Notes: generated by a model from the letters alone, not told the origin. A DNA stretch of 64,000 bases from Pseudaeromonas aegiceratis (GCF_046254905.1 NZ_CP158016.1:1860001-1924000); one strand, 5' to 3'. Counted from the stretch's first letter, positions 52,185 to 60,794 are shown. A program made the numbers and translations.

Positions 52185-53651
52185 TTACTCAGTAACATCC
52201 TGCGCCGTGAAACCCTCACCAGCATTATTCAACAGCAAATGATCACCCCCATCCGCCACGTCAGACCAATTATTTAAAAATAGGTCACTGTATCCATCGG
52301 CATTGACATCGCCACTGGTTGCGCCATGGGTATATGTGCTATCTGTTCCTAAATAAGACGATGAATAATCCGTTAACTTCCCATTGGCATCGCCCAACAG
52401 GAGCAAGTTGGTATGTCCAGGATAGGGTGAGGCATCAAAGCCATGATCGGCGATAAATATGTCGTCATAGCCATCATTATTAAAGTCATCAATTAACCAT
52501 TGCCGTGCGTGTTCAACCCCGGGAACATCCGTTCCAAAAACCTCAGTTGTATTATCTAAATCAAATGCTCCAGTACCATTATTCAGGAAGGCATACAGTG
52601 GAACAAGATCACTGTCATCATCTGAACCACTAACGGCCTGCGATGCAACCAGATCAAGGTAGCCGTCGTGATTGATATCGATTAAGGCGCCTTCTTTAAC
52701 TTGAGTTTGCTGGTATGTATCACCAAGAGTTTCATCAATTGAGTAAACAATTTTAAACTTGAGTTCATCCGCGGTACTTTCATTGAGCAGGGTGACAATT
52801 GCCCCAGAAGCATAGCCGTTCGGAGCCACAATATCGATATCACCATCGTTATCCATATCACCAAGTAGGACATCTAACGCCACTCTGAGACTGCTGGCAT
52901 AAGTTTTTTCCCCACCACCTGGCCAGACAATTTTGTCGTAGTTAGTATATGTGTGATATGAGTCGTAGGTTGTCACAGTGGCAGGAGCAAAATTACCAGC
53001 ACCATCATTCAAATAGATGCGCCCACCGTAACAATCACCGTCATCTGTGGTTCCCGTTTCAGATGAGCAACCAGAAATTGCCAAAACAAAGTCAGGATAA
53101 CCATCACCATTGAGGTCGGCTACTCGAGTCCACGACGGCCAATTTTCTAAATCATGATCTGTTATATTGGATGTGGCATCATTGAAGGTTCCATCACCAT
53201 TGCCCGTGAATAACTGCAGCTCGGAGTCTGCATAAAATGACTCATCCTGGGCGTCTACCACTATTGCAAGAAGATCAATATTACCATCCTTATTGAAATC
53301 ACCGGCTGTATAACTGACGGTAGCACCGTTCTCACCTAAATATCGGCTAGGTAGATCGGTTGTGGATTTTGTGAAGTTTGCACTACCATCATTAATTAGC
53401 AGGACATCGCTGGTTGAAGAGCTTGTCAGATTACCGCCAATAACGAGGTCGAGATCACCATCACCATCCGCATCAAACATCAAGGATGCCGTTATATGGT
53501 CTGGTATAAGAGAAGTGGTTACCACCTCATCACTCGTATCATCATCAGTGTTCGATGTAGAGCTTGAGCTTCCACCTCCGCCGCCGCATGATGAGATAAG
53601 AAATAAGAAAGAGGTACACATCATGCATACGAATATATTTTTTATGCGCAT
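52185..53651 (-). CDS. FG-GAP/VCBS-repeat lipoprotein with calcium-binding loops
   Basis: A 488-residue protein with a lipoprotein signal (MRIKNIFVCMMCTSFLFLIS then SC, lipobox ISSC), a Gly/Ser/Thr/Asp-rich linker, and seven Asp-rich loops of the Ca-binding type: DADGDGDLD, DFNKDGNID, DLNGDGYPD, DMDNDGDID, DINHDGYLD, DFNNDGYDD and DVNADGYSD. Spaced about 50-75 residues apart, they predict a seven-bladed beta-propeller of the FG-GAP/VCBS kind. It is probably attached to the outer membrane. Codon use is AT-rich compared with the genes to its left, a sign of transfer. Function unknown; such proteins act in adhesion or polymer binding. Confidence 0.88.
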   Translation of the reverse strand: MRIKNIFVCMMCTSFLFLISSCGGGGGSSSSTSNTDDDTSDEVVTTSLIPDHITASLMFDADGDGDLDLVIGGNLTSSSTSDVLLINDGSANFTKSTTDLPSRYLGENGATVSYTAGDFNKDGNIDLLAIVVDAQDESFYADSELQLFTGNGDGTFNDATSNITDHDLENWPSWTRVADLNGDGYPDFVLAISGCSSETGTTDDGDCYGGRIYLNDGAGNFAPATVTTYDSYHTYTNYDKIVWPGGGEKTYASSLRVALDVLLGDMDNDGDIDIVAPNGYASGAIVTLLNESTADELKFKIVYSIDETLGDTYQQTQVKEGALIDINHDGYLDLVASQAVSGSDDDSDLVPLYAFLNNGTGAFDLDNTTEVFGTDVPGVEHARQWLIDDFNNDGYDDIFIADHGFDASPYPGHTNLLLLGDANGKLTDYSSSYLGTDSTYTHGATSGDVNADGYSDLFLNNWSDVADGGDHLLLNNAGEGFTAQDVTE

Positions 53652-53801
53652 TCCATCGCTCCCAACAGCAACTTAATCTTACAATCATATCACTGAGCAT
53701 ATTTTCAACAAAACGATGAGTTTGTGTACTAGGCGACATTGGGATTACATATTTTTACAATTTTTGTCACCGCCCACGGGCCTGCTTAGCCGTGTGATGC
53801 C

Positions 53802-54131
53802 TTAGTAAAGCGCTAGTGAACACCAGGCATCCTGCTTGCTGTACTGAGTAACCGGTTCGTCCCCCACATGGAAAGGTATGGATATCGTTCTTCTGGTGCC
53901 GAGTTTCTTGCTCAGACCAGGACAGCGAACGCTCCTTGAGATACTTGTCAGTGCGCCTGGATAGCGTTGCGTGGCGGGTGCCCGTGAAGGCTGACGCTGG
54001 GCAGAACGCCGCTGGGCTTCGGACTTGTCTCTTGTTCTGAGTATCTTTTTGATTTCTTTGCGTCTACCACAGGGGAGCAAGGTGACCTTGCGGAAGAACC
54101 AGATACCGTGGGGACTGAGCCAGAGATTCAT
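53802..54131 (-). pseudogene. Integrase N-terminal remnant (DUF6538-like)
   Basis: The first 45 residues, NLWLSPHGIWFFRKVTLLPC and then KEIKKILRTRDKSEAQRRSA, look like the N-terminal arm-binding domain (DUF6538 type) of phage or island tyrosine recombinases. The rest of this 109-residue frame has no integrase core and no catalytic Arg/His/Tyr. I read it as a decayed fragment. Its start lies 81 bp outside the Tn7-like end at 54212, so the transposon probably landed just upstream of a dead integrase gene in an older island. Confidence 0.5.
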
Positions 54132-54211
54132 TAAGTTTGCCTCAGTTCGTCCACATAAAGTGGATGACCAAGCGTGCTAAGCTGGCTAACTTATTGATAA
54201 GGAAGGAATAA

Positions 54212-54316
54212 TGTCGTTATAACCATAAGTTGACATAACGATCCTAGTAAAAACAACAAGTTAAAAACCGATTTTCACCCATAAGTTGACATAAAAATGA
54301 ACCATAAGCTGACATA
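54212..54316. repeat. CAST left end with three TnsB-like binding sites
   Basis: Terminal TGT (54212-54214), then 8 bases, then site 1 CCATAAGTTGACATAA (54223-54238), site 2 CCATAAGTTGACATAA (54279-54294, identical) and site 3 CCATAAGCTGACATA (54302-54316). The layout TGT + 8 + CCATAA and the spacing (56, then 23 bases) resemble what I recall of the left end of the Vibrio CAST Tn6677, whose sites read CCATAAnnTGATA. The region to 54540 holds no gene. Confidence 0.85.
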
Positions 54317-54540
54317 GAGTGACAAGACCACGCATGGACACAAAATCGGCGTTGTAAGTTTACAAGATCGACTTGTAGCATCCACTATAGGTAAACACAC
54401 CTACGGCAGCCATCCTCTCATAAGTGCAAGTGGCACTATCGAACACAACGCTCACCATTTTTGCGTAGGGCAAAGCCAGTTCTAGCCTAACCAACTGAGT
54501 TGCTCGTTATCCATTCCGGTTCATGCGAAATGGCTGGTAT

Positions 54541-56694
54541 CTACAGCAAGTCACACCAGACCCCATCAGATTCGATCAACCTAACAAGAGCTTGCGCACT
54601 GAATCCGTCGGCATACAGTGTCTTTTTCTCATTCCCAACCGCAGCCTCGTCCATCTGTTCAAATGAGCGCAGATAATGCGGTTCATCGCGCAAAGCGATC
54701 TCCATGACCTCGCGGGAGATGACGTGGAAGCCATCAACGGCCTCACCATCAAACTCTATCGAAGTATCGACAACCCAGGCATGTAGGACTGGCGGAGGAT
54801 TGAAATCACTCAGAAGCAGATCTGAACGCAGCCCCTTGTCATTTAACAAAGCCTTAAGCACAACCGGTTGCTTGCGCTTTAACTGTCTTGCTGCCTTGCG
54901 CAAGGTATTGGTTCGATGCAGCCAGACTTCAAGGTGCGTTGAACGGATGAAGCCCGACTTGACCTCCAACAACAACACTACCCCGTCCAAGTGACAGATG
55001 AGGTCCACCTCCCCAGCATCGTGCTCATCACTCAATGGCGGTTGGTAGCCCACAACGACGCGGAACCCCCTCTGCCTTAGCGCTTCGGCGAGGGTATGTT
55101 CAATACGCTCCGTTTCGCAGCGCAAAGCAGGGCGGCGTTGTTCAACACGACGCAGGTTATTCACTGCAGCGGTCAGATTGTTCTGTTGACCGGCAACCCA
55201 GGGGAACTGAAAGCTGTAGCGTCCAATCTTGTAGAACGGCCGCTCGTACAGTCGTGGTGAGGGTATGTTAGGTGTTTGCCTCATCTGCGCTGACAGTGTC
55301 TGCAGGTCACTGGTCCAGAACTTCAGGATGGCTCTGGCCGCTTCGGTGTTGCCCTTGGGATGCTCAGGACTGACAGTCCAACCACAAATACGACGGATCT
55401 TTTCTTCCGGTTCAGACCAAGTTATGGGAAAGCGATTCTCGCCTTGTATTAGCCCTTCAAGAGCTAATTGACCAAGTGCTTTCGCTGCTACACCTGAGTC
55501 GTCTATATAGTGAAGAAAAGGCTGAAGAAACTCCTGCTCAAAAAACGCTGTAGTCAGCTCACTGGCTAATATCGCGTGGTGCAGGGCTACCTCCGTTCCG
55601 TCGTTCAGTCTGACCCGCTCACCCAGACCGAAAATCGTTTGCAGGTAAAGCTGACTGCGGATGGCTTTTATGTAAGCAAGCTGATTCGCCTCGTGGTTTT
55701 CTGGTCTCCCGATGATTTTGCCAGCCATATCCGAAGCTGCGAATTGGTCAATCGCGCGGTACATCCAGTAGTGCCAAAGCAACTTGCTTTTGCGCTCGGT
55801 ACGCTGCCAGCGCTGTGAGCCCAAATCGGTTTTGTTGAAGATGACCGATTGTCCCGGTTTGAGCTGGTAATCGCAATCATGGTCAAAACAGAACCAATTG
55901 ATGGAATTCTCGTAGTCGATTCGTTCGCGCATGGCGGCAATAAGCAAGGCGACCGATTCGAGATTGGCAACACTTTCTCGCCCCACCCCTGGCTGAGGGA
56001 AGAGGATTGGCGACAAATGACGCTTTAGAGAGCGGCCGAGAGTTTCCTCTGTCAGTTGAAAGTCACGCTCAAGGCAATTCGACAGCTTGCGGGCGATGAG
56101 CCGATCATAGACATCCCAATCCCTAGTTGAAGTATCGCTACCCTTCGCTTCGCCCAATTGCCCATAAGCGAGCACGCTCAAATAGGAAAGCAGCTCTAGC
56201 AACGAAAGCGACTTCAGGTGGGACTCAGCCAGTGCAATTGCTTCGTCGAATGGTTCGAGTTGCTCAAGTAAGCGATCACAGACGCCGAAAAATTCGCACC
56301 AATCCTTGCTGATGAGATTGTCCCGGAGATGCCGCCAGAGCGCTGATTCTGTGCGCGTAAAAAGCTTCGAATAACGAATTGCCCAGCGAAGAGTTTCAGG
56401 ATGACAAACGGCCAGATGATCTAGCAACGCAGTACTGATCGCATCCTCCCAATGCAAAATACGCCCTAATGCCAAGCTCGCAAGCTGAGCTCCTTCCACA
56501 TTGGCTGGCTCCCACCAGAAGGTCGCAGCAGCCAGTCCGGCAGCACGATTGCGCCCGGTATATTTGCCACTCGGAAGTTGATCCAAAAAGTCGTGGAGGC
56601 ACTCATCAAGTGCTACGAATGGGGCAAGCTGCTCTGCATATCCAGCAAAATGAGTCTGGTAAAATTCCTGGCATTGCCGCTCCTGGCCTTGCAT
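54541..56694 (-). CDS. Large cargo protein with PD-(D/E)XK nuclease motif
   Basis: 717 residues, no signal peptide and no membrane helix. The N-terminal 480 residues are mostly helical and match nothing I know. The C-terminal part has a restriction-endonuclease-like core: an upstream Glu helix (ERIEHTLAEALRQRGFRVVV), then GEVDLICHLDGVVLLLEVKS, giving D564 ... E577-V-K579. This is the PD-(D/E)XK pattern. It is the largest cargo gene, alone on its strand next to the transposon end. A defence role against phage or plasmids is an inference from the nuclease motif and the cargo position; no partner helicase or methylase is seen. Confidence 0.75.
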   Translation of the reverse strand: MQGQERQCQEFYQTHFAGYAEQLAPFVALDECLHDFLDQLPSGKYTGRNRAAGLAAATFWWEPANVEGAQLASLALGRILHWEDAISTALLDHLAVCHPETLRWAIRYSKLFTRTESALWRHLRDNLISKDWCEFFGVCDRLLEQLEPFDEAIALAESHLKSLSLLELLSYLSVLAYGQLGEAKGSDTSTRDWDVYDRLIARKLSNCLERDFQLTEETLGRSLKRHLSPILFPQPGVGRESVANLESVALLIAAMRERIDYENSINWFCFDHDCDYQLKPGQSVIFNKTDLGSQRWQRTERKSKLLWHYWMYRAIDQFAASDMAGKIIGRPENHEANQLAYIKAIRSQLYLQTIFGLGERVRLNDGTEVALHHAILASELTTAFFEQEFLQPFLHYIDDSGVAAKALGQLALEGLIQGENRFPITWSEPEEKIRRICGWTVSPEHPKGNTEAARAILKFWTSDLQTLSAQMRQTPNIPSPRLYERPFYKIGRYSFQFPWVAGQQNNLTAAVNNLRRVEQRRPALRCETERIEHTLAEALRQRGFRVVVGYQPPLSDEHDAGEVDLICHLDGVVLLLEVKSGFIRSTHLEVWLHRTNTLRKAARQLKRKQPVVLKALLNDKGLRSDLLLSDFNPPPVLHAWVVDTSIEFDGEAVDGFHVISREVMEIALRDEPHYLRSFEQMDEAAVGNEKKTLYADGFSAQALVRLIESDGVWCDLL

Positions 56695-57102
56695 ATCTGG
56701 TGATCCTTTTCCTGCCGTCGAACCTTGATATTCAAAGAGATTGAAATCAACCGTTCATTTGAGGCCCACAACGAGTCTGGCCTTCTGTATGGAAGGAAAT
56801 ATTTAACACGTTACCAAGAAGGGGGAAAACAAAACATGATGAATGGAGAAGAAGATGAAGACGTAGGGAAGCAAGGCCCTATGGGGGCCTTGCTAGGGGT
56901 CTAAAGAGTATCAGCATGTAACCCATTATTCCATCGCCTGATGCGGCTAGGCCAATGCCGTTCCTTACACATAAGTATGCGGGAGGCTGCACATTTTTCA
57001 ACCAGTAAGCTCTGCCTGATTGCTATACAGCAAATATGGATATATAGTGCCTATACCGCCAGCTCAACACAACATATAGTGTTCATCAGGAGGGGTACGT
57101 CT
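56695..57102. other. Divergent intergenic region in cargo
   Basis: 408 bases between the minus-strand nuclease gene and the plus-strand 77-residue gene. It holds a perfect stem AGCAAGGCCC (56870-56879) and GGGCCTTGCT (56885-56894) with loop TATGG and no T tract. A 22-codon frame (56836-56904) overlaps this stem and lacks support. It is otherwise AT-rich, probably promoters for both flanking genes. Confidence 0.45.
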
Positions 57103-57336
57103 ATGAGTAAGAAAACATCTTCAGACATTGGCAGTTTGGCAGGATCTGTTCTTAACAATCCTAACTCATCCAAGATCCAAAGGACCTTGGCAGGCTCTGC
57201 ACTATCCCAGACAGGAACGTCTAGCCAAACAAGCGAAAGAATGGAGGCAATAGCAGGGAGAGTACTGCAAAGTGATCACTACAGCGATGTAACACACAGC
57301 CTTGCTGCTAGTGTGCTGGCTCAAAGTAAGAAGTGA
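57103..57336 (+). CDS. Small Ala/Ser-rich repeat protein, unknown
   Basis: A 77-residue protein made of two related halves: residues 8-34 (IGSLAGSVLNNPNSSKIQRT then LAGSALS) and about 47-74 (MEAIAGRVLQSDHYSDVTHS then LAASVLAQ). The pattern is (S)LAGxVLxxxxxSxxxxxLAxSxLxQ. I recall similar small proteins as hypothetical genes on islands and integrons, but no function is known to me. AGGAGGGG precedes the ATG; the longer upstream frame is not needed. A terminator-like hairpin follows. Confidence 0.72.
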   Translation: MSKKTSSDIGSLAGSVLNNPNSSKIQRTLAGSALSQTGTSSQTSERMEAIAGRVLQSDHYSDVTHSLAASVLAQSKK

Positions 57337-57358
57337 GCGAATATTGGAGTGTGGATAT

Positions 57359-57382
57359 GGCCCTTTGGGGCCTTTGTTTTCA
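57359..57382 (+). terminator. Terminator-like hairpin after the 77-residue gene
   Basis: GGCCC (57359-57363), TTTG loop, GGGCC (57368-57372) followed by TTTGTTTT. The stem is short, but the T tract and the position 22 bp after the stop fit a weak intrinsic terminator. Confidence 0.6.
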
Positions 57383-57487
57383 TTGAGTGTTGAAAAAAGA
57401 ATCTACACCCCCATATTGGTATGAGCCCTGAGCCCGGGGCTAGCAGATGGTTGAGGTGGCTTCCTCATATCCTAGGAGACTTCGGAT

Positions 57488-57679
57488 ATGACCAAGCCCC
57501 AACAAACTAGCGGCACACGTAACAAACATGCTTGTAGTCCTCAACGACATCAACCATGCGCCAAACCTCAAGACAGATTCCGACTGTGCTTACGATGCAT
57601 TGAGTACGCATTGAAATTTGCAAAGGTCGGATATGCCTTATACAAGCTTTGGAAGGTAGTCAGCGAGCATTGGCCCTAA
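57488..57679 (+). CDS. Small basic cargo protein, unknown
   Basis: 63 residues: a basic, Gln/Pro-rich first half with three Cys (HACSPQRHQPCAKPQDRF and RLCLRCIEY) and a C-terminal amphipathic or membrane-associating helix (ALKFAKVGYALYKLWKVVSE). The pair CLRC might bind metal. TAGGAG lies 11 bases before the ATG. I recognise no family. It follows the 77-residue gene on the same strand after a weak terminator. Confidence 0.5.
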   Translation: MTKPQQTSGTRNKHACSPQRHQPCAKPQDRFRLCLRCIEYALKFAKVGYALYKLWKVVSEHWP

Positions 57680-58555
57680 TCTTTGGCAAGGTTAGCGGCT
57701 CTACGAGCAAGGAGGTCTTAGCGCAGAAGAAACGAAATCACACACACGAGTTGAGCCATTTTCTTCAACCAAAACAAACAGATGGAGTTCATATGATACC
57801 ATCACCTGTAGTTAGCAAGATCTAAACAACCTCTGTAATTTTTGGAGGAAGCGCCAATTCCTCCGAGAGATGCTCGAACAGTCGAAGCAGCGACTCTAGA
57901 GACAGGGCAACTTTAACTGGGAAACCTAGTGCAGATACTAGATTTTGGATTTTCAGCATACAGACAATACGCTATAGAGCGGATGCTTGAGTCCGTTCAT
58001 GCTGCTTTATTGGCACAGTCTGAGAGCAGAAGCTCATACAGTGTGTATCAGGGTATAAACCCTTTACATACAAGTAGAGCTTTCTTGCTTCTATCCAAGC
58101 TACTCCATGCACTTTGTATTGTGTTCGAATTTCGAAACGAGCGAACCACGTACACAACTTGCCAGAAAGAGGAACTAACCGAACTGCGGATAAGCTCGTG
58201 CAAGATTGGTATCCCTCCTCCCTCCACAAGAACGGCTGAGCCAGATAGTTCCCTGATTTAGGCAACAAGGCCATTGTAGTGGTGAAACGTCCCTAACCAC
58301 CCAAATTGGTAAAAATATTTCACTCAAGGGTTTCAATCGTCACTCAACGATGAAGAATAATCCGCATTCAACCACGCCGAGGTTGTATGGTTATAGGGAG
58401 TTTATTGGAGTTATGGAAAAAAAGATAAACTCGCTAAACTCCTTATACATTCAGCATAGGTTCTACTGCAAGAGTATGCCCACAGGCACAATGGCCCCAT
58501 ATGAAACATTCGCAATCCGCCCAGCCGCTAATCTGGCTTGTTAAAGATGAGACAC
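57680..58555. other. Cargo stretch without a supported gene
   Basis: About 880 AT-rich bases. Open frames of 110 codons (57929-58261) and 64 codons (58350-58544) occur, but neither has a convincing ribosome site, conserved-looking sequence or neighbour logic. It may be decayed cargo. The IS630-type element begins at its right edge. Confidence 0.4.
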
Positions 58556-59729
58556 GGCCTAAATAGCTGATCCTAATTCCGCTCCAGTTGCATAAGCCCA
58601 TGTCCGTTGCCAGGGAACGGCGCGGCATTATCCAGGAAGTAGCGCACTCGATGTAGCAGCTCACCGAATGTTCGGCATTGGTGGTTCCGGGTGATGGTTT
58701 CTTGGAGGGCATGCCACAGGCGCTCAATCTGGTTTACCCAGGGTGAATACACCGGCTGGAACAGCACGATGAACTTCGGATTGCTTGCCAGCCATCGCTG
58801 CGCCTTCTTGCTCTTGTGGATGATGTAGTTGTCCAAAATCAGCGTGATGCTCTTGGCGCGCCGATAGGTTCGTTTCAGCGTCTTGAGCAGTGACAAGAAC
58901 AAGTCCGTGTCTTTGCTATCGCTCGCCACATAGGTCACGTTCCCTGTTCCGGCATGCAGGGCGCCCGCGATGTAATGCTTGCGATTTTGGCCCGGCGTCA
59001 CCACTTTCTTCTGCTTTCCGCGAAGCATCCAGTCCGCACCCAGTTTGGGGTTGAGGTGGATATCCACCTCATCTTCATAAAACACTGGGTGGTCGATACT
59101 GCAACGAGCCAAGGCCTCGTTGATCACCGTCATCTTGGCCTCTTTGTGTGGATCGCGAATACGCAAAGTGGGCGCCGGTCGGCGCCAAACAATCCCGAGT
59201 CGAGGCAGCCAGCGCCGTATCGTCGAAGCATGCAATGACAGCTGCCAATTCCGCTTTAGTTCAAGCGCCATCAGTTCGGTACTCCAACGGGAGCGCTGAT
59301 ACCCCAGCTCCTGCGGCGACAACTGGACCAACAACCGCAACAGGCCAGCGATCTGCACGAAGGGCAGTACGGGCTTACGACCGCGAGGCTCACTTTCAAG
59401 GCCTTCCAGCCCGTACAGTGTGTACCAGTTCACCCAGCGATTGATCGACGAACGGGCTGCGGCAGTGAGTCGGGAAACGGCCGAAACACTGTGGCCATCG
59501 GCCAGTAGCAAGATGGCATTGAGTCGCCGGCAGTGCTCTTTATCTTTGGTCCGGTGTATCAAATTGATGATCCGGCGTCGCTCAGCTCGGTCGGGGAGTG
59601 TTAGCATCATTTCGGGCTCGGCTCGTTTGTCGTTTGGTTGGTTTGGCGATTGATCAGATCGCACAAACGACGCCGAGTTCCCTTCTTCCCCGGACAAGTG
59701 ATCTACATTTCGGAACGGTTATTTAGGCC
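58556..59729 (-). mobile_element. IS630-family insertion sequence
   Basis: About 1174 bp, bounded by 10-bp inverted repeats GGCCTAAATA (58556-58565) and TATTTAGGCC (59720-59729) and containing one transposase gene. The IS630 family usually inserts at TA; I do not see TA directly outside these repeats, so the true tips may differ by a few bases. It lies within the CAST cargo. Confidence 0.75.
58573..59610 (-). CDS. IS630-family transposase
   Basis: A 345-residue DDE transposase, apparently intact. An N-terminal helix-turn-helix (ADGHSVSAVSRLTAAARSSINRWV) precedes the catalytic domain with VFYEDEVDIHLNPKLGADW (first Asp), ITLILDNYIIHKSK (second Asp) and YSPWVNQIERLWHALQ (Glu). I use the ATG pair at 59610/59607; the frame is open to an ATG at 59697 that adds 29 residues without family likeness. 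Confidence 0.9.
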   Translation of the reverse strand: MMLTLPDRAERRRIINLIHRTKDKEHCRRLNAILLLADGHSVSAVSRLTAAARSSINRWVNWYTLYGLEGLESEPRGRKPVLPFVQIAGLLRLLVQLSPQELGYQRSRWSTELMALELKRNWQLSLHASTIRRWLPRLGIVWRRPAPTLRIRDPHKEAKMTVINEALARCSIDHPVFYEDEVDIHLNPKLGADWMLRGKQKKVVTPGQNRKHYIAGALHAGTGNVTYVASDSKDTDLFLSLLKTLKRTYRRAKSITLILDNYIIHKSKKAQRWLASNPKFIVLFQPVYSPWVNQIERLWHALQETITRNHQCRTFGELLHRVRYFLDNAAPFPGNGHGLMQLERN

Positions 59730-60021
59730 ACTGAGCTGATTTTAATAGTCAAATTAAAGATTCTTTTAACTGCTGACTCTCATATTAAAGGACTCTTTAA
59801 TATGTTGCTTTCATTCAAATGGATCTGACATAAATCCGAGCCAACATATCGCTCTGATTATGATCTAGATGCACCGCTCTATCGCTAACGTTGGAAGACC
59901 ACAAATTTTTAGATGTTGCGATCAGTTTTACCAAGTAACCGAGCCCCCCCGGTGTCAGACTAGTTGTCGCCTAACCTGAATCATCAACAAGTGAAGACTG
60001 GGGGCGGATGAAGAGTGTCGA
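59730..60021. other. AT-rich spacer between the IS630 element and the OrfA remnant
   Basis: Contains a perfect 9-bp inverted repeat ATATTAAAG (59782-59790) and CTTTAATAT (59795-59803). Near 59950 a GGTGTCAGACTAGTTGTC stretch may be the left tip of the IS3-type element. No gene seen. Confidence 0.4.
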
Positions 60022-60522
60022 ATGGCTCGTTATTCAAGTGAACGGAAGGCCGCCTTGCTCAAGAAGCTACTGCCGCCCATCAACATGTCCGTTGCCGAGT
60101 TGGCGCGGCAGGAAAACATCAGCGAGGTCACTCTGTATAATTGGCGCAAACAAGCCAAACAGGGAGGCGCTCCGGTGCCGGGTGACCACAAACTGACCGA
60201 TGAATGGCCGCCAGAGGCCAAGTTCGCCACCGTGCTGGAAACGGCGGCCCTTTCTGAGATTGAGCTCAGCGAGTATTGCCGTCGCAAAGGGCTCTACCCT
60301 GAGCAAGTCCAGCAGTGGCGGCAAGCCTGCATCATGGGCCAGCAATCGTCACGCGCTCTACAGCAGGCCGAAAAAGCGCAGGCCAAGGCGGACAAGAAAC
60401 GCATTCGGCAATTGGAGCAGGAGCTGCGGCGCAAGGACAAGGCCCTGGCCGAGGCGGCTGCCTTGCTGGTATTGCAAAAAAAGTTCGATGCCTACTGGAG
60501 CAGCGTCGACGAGGCCGATTGA
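60022..60522 (+). pseudogene. IS3-type transposase OrfA remnant
   Basis: 166 residues: an N-terminal helix-turn-helix (LAQ-type: SVAELARQENISEVTLYNWR, 23-42), a second DNA-binding segment (LSEYCRRKGLYPEQVQQWRQ) and a coiled coil (KADKKRIRQLEQELRRKDKA). This is the OrfA half of an IS3-like element. The expected OrfB with the DDE core does not follow after 60522, so the element is truncated and should not transpose by itself. Confidence 0.75.
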
Positions 60523-60760
60523 CCTCGTTGCCAGAACGGCCCGTGAAGTCTACTCATATGGGGCCTTTCTTTGATGCGTATAATGTCCCAATACCGGCAC
60601 TTAACTCGACTTTTTCGGCTTAATGTTCCCAAAATGGGACTTAGCATGAAGTTCAACTTGCCACCCTATCTCCCCACAGATATGGCAACAGAGGGTGGCC
60701 ACTCATTGATTTAGCTCTATCTCAGGCAGTGAGCCTGGCTTATTCAGCTCAAGCACAACA
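60523..60760. other. Region between the IS3 remnant and the CRISPR terminator
   Basis: Holds two similar blocks, TAATGTCCCAATA (60581-60593) and TAATGTTCCC (60621-60630), the latter part of the palindrome TCCCAAAATGGGA (60627-60639), then a longer stem CCACCCT/AGGGTGG (60661-60667 and 60692-60698). These could be operators for a small regulator such as the Xre proteins known from some CASTs, but no such gene is seen here. Confidence 0.4.
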
Positions 60761-60794
60761 GCCAAAGAAAAGCCCAGCCGTTGCTGGCTGGGCT
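60761..60794 (-). terminator. Terminator of the CRISPR array transcript
   Basis: AGCCCAGCC (60771-60779), 6-base loop, GGCTGGGCT (60786-60794), followed on the minus strand by TTTTCTTT. It directly abuts the last, diverged repeat, so it ends the cas-CRISPR transcript. Confidence 0.85.

Noticed and set aside
51914..52195. 93-codon plus-strand frame at the GC transition
   Set aside because: It crosses the terminator of the opposite-strand lipoprotein gene and has no ribosome site or family features.
54080..54211. Protospacer for spacer 1 or 2 just outside the left end
   Set aside because: I compared both spacers, in both orientations, with the 130 bases outside the end and found no match. The guide target should therefore lie at the other end, if anywhere.
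56836..56904. 22-codon frame MMNGEEDEDVGKQGPMGALL with a stem inside
   Set aside because: It overlaps a perfect stem-loop and has no good ribosome site. It was considered as a leader peptide, but nothing downstream supports attenuation.
57929..58261. 110-codon plus-strand frame in the cargo
   Set aside because: Weak start context, no recognisable pattern, and it lies in an AT-rich stretch with many short frames on both strands.
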